NCBI GenBank assembly: GCA_030737835.1
Contig: JAUJYN010000025.1
Span: forward strand, 1,550,001 to 1,614,000
From: Acorus gramineus
Taxonomy: Eukaryota; Streptophyta; Magnoliopsida; Acorales; Acoraceae
Direction: 5' to 3'
Length of the DNA: 64,000 bases
Below, one piece after another: positions 57,463 through 64,000 of the stretch. The notes beneath the pieces are model-generated. The model did not search any database. It was not told where the DNA came from and saw nothing but the letters and a program-made list of their open reading frames with translations. Both the position numbers and the translations under genes were made by a program. Within the stretch, counting starts at the first letter, position 1. Every line of letters begins with the position of its first letter.

Positions 57463-60222
57463 TGTCACGCCCCAAGGTGGCCGTCCCCGATACGTGGCAA
57501 ATATATATAATATCAGCAGTCCATACACGAGATCAATAAAAGACTCTACACAACATCAAAGGTAATAACGCAATTAACAAGGTAGCTGACATAATATATA
57601 TACATATAGCGGAAGCTTAAACGACTAAGTCTGTAATTCAAAGACATATTACAGACCAGAATACATAATCAACTGTCCTGTGAGAGCCAATATAAAACAA
57701 AGACATCAACATACAAGTACTGTGCCCAAGCACGAGTAACAATACATACAAGGAAAAAGGGGGATGCTGATGGCCTCTCACTCGCAAGACCCAAAACGCG
57801 AACGCTGCTCCGCTACTGGTGCTACGCCTCGGGGAGCTCCTCCTTCAGATCCGACTCAGCGACAACTGGAGGAAAAGTATGCGAGGGGTGAGCCACACGC
57901 TCAGTGAATGGTACAATACACGCAACACAACTCATATTAACCTTTAAAATCATTAAAGTCCCTAAGATGGGAGTAACTGCACAAATTGGTGGGTCGTAGC
58001 GACGCCGACCCACCACACCCTCACCCTCACCCTTTAGAGGTGACATAGGACTTTTGGGAGAGATTAGACTGCTCTACACCCTTGGTCCACCGGTAGCCCT
58101 TTCCCCGGGTAGCCTCTACCTGGTATACTCCCACGATCAGTACGTTCCCGAATGCATCGGTAGTACCTACGGATGGGAGCCCTCTGTCAGGACAGCTTTT
58201 CCAACGCCGGGTAGTTCCTACACGGATCCAACGAAGGGGAGAAAACAATCTACACTCGCGGATACGATCCTCTTGGATCCGTCGACACCGGTTACTAAAC
58301 ACCGATAAGGTAACGAATTCTCAAGAATTCCCTCCAGGGTGCATAACTCAGATGCGGGGAAAAACATATTATTCATAGTGACAATTGCCAAGTATGACCC
58401 CCATAAGTGGTCATACACTTGCCTAAACTCATTAGGCAAGATTTAAGGCTTAACTTAAGCATATAACATGGATAATAAATATAAGGAATTCATCATGGAA
58501 GCATTTAAATAATATAATAACAAGGTTATAATATTTTCTAAGGCATGCTTACACTTATGCTTTTCATAGATAGCTAAGGGTATACTTAGGCAAGGTCGGG
58601 GTGCATGTAGGAATCAAATGTTATCCTAACATGGGACATGATGCATGAACAAGCATTGGTCCTACACATGATACTAGGATGTATAACCCTAACATGTTAG
58701 GTCTAACATGACATGGATGCAACCTAGCAAGCCCAATAATAACATATACATGCAAATATGGTTAATATGCAGATATGATGCCCCATGGGAAGGGCAATGC
58801 ACGTCTACGTGCATCGAACGCCTCCCAACTGGGTTGGATCGACCCACTCACCGCAACCCGGGTCATTGCGTGACCGTTCGCCAAGATCTGCAAGACAAGG
58901 GCATTCAATATGGTGAGTATAGCTACACAAAAACACTTAAAATTAACTAGAAATGCCTAAGGCATAGACATGCATGCATACGGGCCCACACGCATGCAAG
59001 CACGCACGTATGCACGCGTGTCCGAGTGCCCCAACATCCACCCGCGCCCTCAGGCTGCCACACGCGTGGCACCGCATTCGTACGCACGCACAAGCACGCG
59101 CGCACGTGCCCCCGCACCCCCTGGCGCACTACAGTGCCCCCAGATGCGCTGCAGCGTGCGCGCGCACGCTTGCCCGCACCTGCGCGCACTGCACATCCCG
59201 ACCGCGCGCACTTGCGCGCACTGCGCACCCGTGCCAGCGCCCCGTGCGCGCCTGCTAACACGCCCGACTGCGCGCGCCAGCAACCCTCTACAAGCGCTTC
59301 TGCGCGCGCACGCGCGCGGATAGCTCTACGCGCGTGCCCAGACCTCTCCCATCCTCTCCACTGCCATAGCATGCATGACCACCCTAACGGCCCTAACAAC
59401 CATTAAAACAAAGATAAGGGAGGAGGAGAGCTAACCAAAGGAGGGGAAAGAAAAGGGGAGGTATTCGGGTGCTCTTGGCGCACCAAAACCACCGCAACCG
59501 CCACCACCAACACCACTACCTCCTCAGCCACTCCACAAGCCTTACTTGGCTGAAACTCAGGGGCAAAGGGAGCATGAGAGGGAGCCTAAGAGAAGGGAAT
59601 CAACAACCACAACTACAACACACATACACACACACAGAAACACACACCTTTGTGTGCCCCTTCTCATTCACTACTCCTCCTCTTGTGCTTCTTTTTCTTC
59701 AAATCAGCACACACACAAAACAGAGAGGGATAGGGAGGCGTGAGAGGGAGTGAAAGAGAGAGAGAGGGAGCAAAAATGTTCCAATGGGGGGGGGTGATGA
59801 GAAGGGAAAAAAAGTGGAGGTAAAGACAACCTAAAACCACCCTCTAATACCAAAAGTAACCAAAGGATTTCTTAACTCTTAAGCAAGGGGGGGGGGTAAG
59901 GTTACCCAAGGTGACCATAACCACCAAAATATCCCAACACTATTCCACCAAACAAACCAGTAACGACCGAAACCCGGATACGGTTTGGAACTGCATAATT
60001 TTTAAAATGTTACTGGAATTCAATGAAATTTTTATGGGTAGTATTAAATGATATTAGGATTCATAATATGCAGTTAGATTTCAAATCGGAGTACTCGAAC
60101 TCACTCAAATAGCTAAAAGTCCAAAATTTTAGCAACTCCGATCGAAAAAAAAGAAAAATTGAAAAATGGCCAGAAATGACCCAAATGTGACCAATAGGCT
60201 AAAAAGTGACGCATATATAACA
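57463..60222 (-). repeat. Solo LTR M, inserted just upstream of the P polypurine tract
   Basis: Plus strand TGTCACGCCCCAAGG to CATATATAACA, 2760 bp, identical flanks AAATT (57458-57462, 60223-60227). It splits the conserved GAGGACAAAATT phrase from the PPT of P. Its GC block (58970-59340) is shorter, and its leader has GA/CA-rich runs near 59625-59770. Confidence 0.93.
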
Positions 60223-60230
60223 AAATTCCT

Positions 60231-60243
60231 TTAAGGGGGAAAG
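60231..60243 (+). other. Polypurine tract of element P
   Basis: TTAAGGGGGAAAG directly before the 3' LTR start at about 60246. Confidence 0.8.
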
Positions 60244-60245
60244 TA

Positions 60246-60626
60246 CGTAACGACTGTGGTTTTCCTAGTCGTTTCTTGAATTTGGTCATTGGATCATATT
60301 CCTATAAGGTTTTGGAGAATTTTTATACCTTCAACTTCTGAAGTTAAGGTATGGTTAGAATCGTTATCTGTTAGCTTTCCAACGCTTTTTACGGATCGTG
60401 AATCAGATGAGTATCGATCACATTATGGGCCTAATTCTGCCGAGAGGTCAGACAGAGGAATGGTGATGGCTCCAAGGGGAGCCGTAGATTTTCCAACGGA
60501 TCCAACAGAAGCCATCGTTTTCAAACCCAAATATTTCTGTTTTTAGAAGGTTTTAATGTGTATTATTAATTGGTATGTTTGGAATACAGTCGGTTTTGAT
60601 TTCCCCATGTGTATAAAGCTAATATA

Positions 60627-60664
<38 letters not shown>

Positions 60665-61275
60665 TTTTCATTGAGAACCCTAAAACCCCAAAATCTTCTT
60701 CTTCTTCTTCTCTTGTTTTCGGCACCATTGTTGAGGAGCTCGGGAAAGGGTTCAAAGAGAGGTTTCTTGTGAGTATTATCCTCTATTTATGAAGAGTTTT
60801 GATTGATAATGATTCATTTTAGATGTCATTGTTATATGATTTCATTTTTAGGTTTTTCCAACAAAAAGATAGGATTTTCTTCTTGACACTTGAAATTTTT
60901 TGCAAGATTTTGGGTTCTTATGATATAACAACGAAATCATAATGTGATGTTTTACAAAGTTTTAGATGATGCTATTAGGCCTCGCATGTGTATTTTTGGA
61001 TTTGTTGATATCTTGATGTAGTTTATATGATTTTCGGATCCTTATGTTATAGCTATGAAACCATGAAGTTTTCAAGGTGTTTTTCATATCTTTTATGTTA
61101 AATGAATAGGATATGTATATATATCGTACCTAGGTTTGGTTATGAAACATTGAAATCATGTTATGATGTGTTTAAGGTCTTGTTTCACCCTTATATGCAT
61201 AGATCTGAACCTATACATGCTTTTATGATTATTTTTAAGAGTTTTTATCATAGATCCATGTTAGTTGTTTCTACA
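60246..61275 (+). repeat. 3' LTR of element P, first part
   Basis: About 1 kb closely similar to 41305-42355 of the 5' LTR, with a longer CT run near 60632-60662. It is interrupted at 61276 by A'; the remainder lies beyond the window. Confidence 0.87.
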
Positions 61276-62402
61276 TGTCACGACCAGGGCAGCCGTCCCC
61301 GGGACGCGGCAAGTGTATATATGATATCAGAATCTACACAGGAGGTCAATAATATATCATACACAACAACTAGAATGACACACATGCAACAAAGGGGCTG
61401 ACATGATATATACACCAAATGCGGAAGCAAAAGACTGAATCTGTAAATAAACATTCTACAGACTCGATACTCAATCATATGTCCTGTGAGAGCCAATATA
61501 CACAAATACAACTGAACATATACAAACACGTGCCAAGCACGGAAATCAAATACATACAGTCAAGAAGGGATGCTGATAACCTCTGGCACTCGCGGAACGT
61601 GGCGCTGCTCCGCTACTGAAGGAATCCCTCGGAAAGCTCCAACTGCTGCTCTGGCTCCAGCTCAGACTCAGTGGCAACTGGGGAAAAACATATGCGAGGG
61701 GTGAGCCACACGCTCAGTGAACAACACAACCCATGCATCACAGACAATATTTACCACAATTCCATTATTTATCCAGCCTCTTAAGTGACATAACAACATA
61801 CTCCAGTGGTTCGTACTTCACCGAACCACCACACCCTCACCCTCACCCATCAATGGGTGACCTAGGCTATTGGGACTGATAATCATCCATAAACAAATCC
61901 AGCAGGTCGCTCATCGCCAACCCACTGCACCCTCACCCTCACCCTACCACGGGTGACATAGGATTTTGGGACTGACTAGGCTGTTGGTCACCCTTGGTCC
62001 ACCGATAGTCTCTCCTCCACTCTGTAGGCCGCTTGGTCTCCACCCACAACTTCAGCACAGTCCGTCACAATCATCGGGAAGCGCCTACTGATGTGGGTCC
62101 TCCGAAGGACGGCCTTTCTAACGCTGGGGCAGCCTCTACCGGATCCAACGAAGGGAAACAGAATAGCCTATCCATACGCATATGATCAGTCTCTACCGGA
62201 ATTCGATGAAATTTTCGTGAGAGGCCTAAAATGGCACCAGGACACCAAATATGCAGTTAGATTTTCAGTCGGAGTCCTCTAACTCAGGACGATAGCTAAC
62301 AGTCTAAAAATTAGCGGTACCGATCGAAAATCGAAAAAAAATGAAAAACTGCCAGAATGCTCCAACGGTTACCAGCAGGTTAAAAGTGACACAAATATAA
62401 CA
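61276..62402 (-). repeat. Short-form 3' LTR of A'
   Basis: Plus strand TGTCACGACCAGGGC to CAAATATAACA. It keeps both ends and two C-rich quadruplex complements (about 61830-61850 and 61930-61955), but lacks the GC-rich block and leader region found in full-length copies. Confidence 0.85.
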
Positions 62403-62449
62403 TTCTTCCCCCCTTAGGAAATTTTGTCCTCAAAATATGCAAAAACATC

Positions 62450-62990
62450 TAAGAGGGGAAAAGATGCGGATACGCGTCACACCTGGCATCCTTGAGCTCC
62501 CAAGTGTCCTCGACACCGGAACGGTGCTGCCATCGCACCTCGACCAACTGGACGGTCTTGGTGCAGAGCCTCCTCATGCGGCGGTCCATGATCTCAATCG
62601 ACTGCTCCACGAATGACTGTTCGGCTCAGAGACGAGCGGCTCGAACGGGATGACGTGAGCAGGATCGCGGACGCACCTTTACCCAACTGCGAACCCACCA
62701 CTCCAAGATGGAGAGGTAAGAATTGGCGCTGAGGTGAGCCTCTGATAAAACTCCAGGAAGCTCTCCTCGCAAGAAGGGGGGACCACTCGAACCGGACATC
62801 CTTCCGAGTAAGGCGGTTAAGAGGAACAACTATCTTCGAGAGTCCCTCGTCAAGCTTCCTACAATAACCTGCTAAACTCGGGAAGCTCCGAATCCCTGCG
62901 GGGTTCGACGGCCTACGCCAATTCGACATAGCAAGCGTCTTACCCGGGTCCACAGATATGCCTTTACCAGAAAACAATCGGCCCAAAAGG
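62450..62990 (-). pseudogene. pol remnant of A' (fossil)
   Basis: Minus-strand phrases GKGISVDPGKTLAMSNWRRP, YCRKLDEGLSKIVVPLNRLT and FEWSP, then the integrase-tail-like region near 62540-62600. Same parts and limits as in A. Confidence 0.75.
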
Positions 62991-62999
62991 CCTTAACCT

Positions 63000-63700
63000 C
63001 TAACCAAAACTCACACTTGATCTCTCATCCATCTGATGGTTCCATGGCATCCCTTACCTAGGAAAAGAAACCTCGGGAGGGCACCATGAAATCCCGATAT
63101 AGGATACCCCGACAACCAAACAAGGAACACGAAGTACCCTAGCCCGGGTTCCAACGCCGACCTCACAAGGTCCCTTAATCCAGAAAGGAACACTGGAAGA
63201 AGACATCATTTAAAAGAACACCACTAACCCCTCCGGATGATCTACCTCTAGATGATCACCCAACGATGTCCTTCAACATCCACTACAAGACCGGACCCAA
63301 CATCATTGGGAATGGTCCAACAGAACTTGGGTCACGAGCGACCCGTCTTCGCCTCATCCACACCCTCACTCCAAAAAGGAGACATTTTGGGACTTTGGGA
63401 GAGACTTAGACTGCTCTCTACCCCTGGTCCACCGGTAGCCTCTCCCCGCTCCGTAGCTCGCCTGGTCCTCTGACCGGGAGCCTGTCTAACGTCGGGGCTG
63501 TACTACGCGGATCCAACGAAGGGGAGAGCGATTCCACGCTCGCGACACCATTCAATAATCTCTTACCGGGTAGCCCGTACCTAGCATACTCCCAAATTCA
63601 GTACCCCTCCGACTGCATCGGTGGTACCTACTGATGGGAACTCGCTGCCAGGACGGCTATAACCCGGCTTCCTTAACCCAAACAACCGCTCTTGATACTC
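63000..63700 (-). repeat. LTR-like noncoding modules inside A'
   Basis: Mirror of 731-1480. Includes the CCTTGTTTGGTTGTCGGGG module (about 63050-63175), the GGTGGACCAGGGG and TCAGTAGGTACC words. No coding signal. Confidence 0.7.
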
Positions 63701-64000
63701 ACTCATCCAGATACCCCACACACTTGCATAATAACCATCAACTACACACACACCTATCCTTATACTAGAGAGCTGGGAAACAAGATGATACCTCGAACCA
63801 TGACACCCGAAGGCTGCACCTCCTCGGCCGTAAGCGCTGCAACTCTACCCTGGACCAACCGCGGCTGAGGAGCAGGGGCACGCCTCGCCGGCTGCACTGG
63901 CTGCTGCTGACACTGAGGCTGCTGCTGGCGCGGAAGCTGCTGCTGTAAGAACTGCGGCTGCTGAGGTGGCACTCGGGGTCGGCCAGCATCAGGGCAATGG
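63700..64000 (-). pseudogene. gag tail of A' (fossil)
   Basis: Minus-strand glutamine-rich stretch (PPQQPQFLQQQLPRQQQP), then ARRAPAPQPRLVQGRVAAL and EEVQPSGVMVRGI, matching the gag tail of A. The zinc knuckle would lie just beyond the window edge. Confidence 0.8.

Larger units (their letters stand above)
41305..61275 (+). mobile_element. Element P: non-autonomous LTR retrotransposon (fossil) with many insertions
   Basis: P has a 5' LTR (41305-44151), a PBS (44155-44166), noncoding internal pieces (44167-44643, 47569-48148, 54202-54337, 57350-57462, 60228-60245), a PPT and the first kilobase of its 3' LTR (60246-61275), where A' interrupts it. Internal sequence totals about 1.3 kb with no gag or pol, so P would depend on another element's proteins. 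The pre-PPT phrase TTTTGAGGACAAAATT matches that of A, so it may use the same type of machinery. Confidence 0.85.
61276..64000 (-). mobile_element. Element A': second copy of element A, minus strand, 3' part
   Basis: Order from the right edge: gag tail, LTR-like modules, pol remnant, PPT (62403-62417), and a short-form 3' LTR (61276-62402, 1.1 kb). Its outer flank is CTACA (61271-61275); the partner duplication lies beyond the window. From 62403 rightward it mirrors the internal region of A module for module. It is broken, with several breaks. Confidence 0.87.

Overview
The window looks like plant nuclear DNA made almost entirely of nested LTR retrotransposons. I see no intact host gene. Most open frames over 150 codons come from a stop-poor GC block that recurs in one LTR family. 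A plant source is supported by Tat-lineage and Tekay/Del-like Ty3/gypsy parts, Ty1/copia parts with an initiator-tRNA-Met type primer site, a tRNA-derived SINE, and a plant snRNA-type upstream element. I cannot tell which plant clade.

Layout, left to right. 1-5170: the 3' part of a Tekay/Del-like element (A, +) with a 3.1 kb LTR. 5171-7609: the end of a related LTR (Q, -) into which A appears to have inserted. 7610-33104: one Tat-lineage element (-), with its 3' LTR, an antisense ORF, 46-bp tandem repeats and pol on the left, and its protease, gag and 5' LTR on the right. These halves are separated by a 16.5 kb stack of solo LTRs of the A-type family at 13421-29890. 33105-34566: AT-rich sequence with one SINE. 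34567-41304: Ty1/copia pieces in two orientations, one interrupted by a 3.8 kb solo LTR (V). 41305-61275: a non-autonomous element (P, +) with 2.8 kb LTRs and about 1.3 kb of noncoding internal sequence, which took four separate solo LTR insertions (R, T, N, M; T itself contains U). 61276-64000: a second copy of A (A', -) inserted in the 3' LTR of P.

Insertion sites are well marked. Eight insertions have identical 5-bp or longer target duplications on both sides, and three more match at 4 of 5 bases. This gives a relative chronology: Tat, then W, then Z, then X and Y, then S1 and S2; and P, then T, then U.

The most unusual observations are three. (1) The long LTRs carry a conserved intron-like layout, and copy W lacks the first intron exactly at its splice-like borders, as expected of a copy made from spliced RNA. 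(2) That first intron was replaced in most copies by a very GC-rich block able to adopt Z-form DNA. (3) The internal domain of P holds a series of six stem-loops with the same TATAAGT/ACTTATA arm design but changing, compensating arm sequences.

All retroelements here are treated as fossils: parts and borders are given, not the individual changes that inactivate them.
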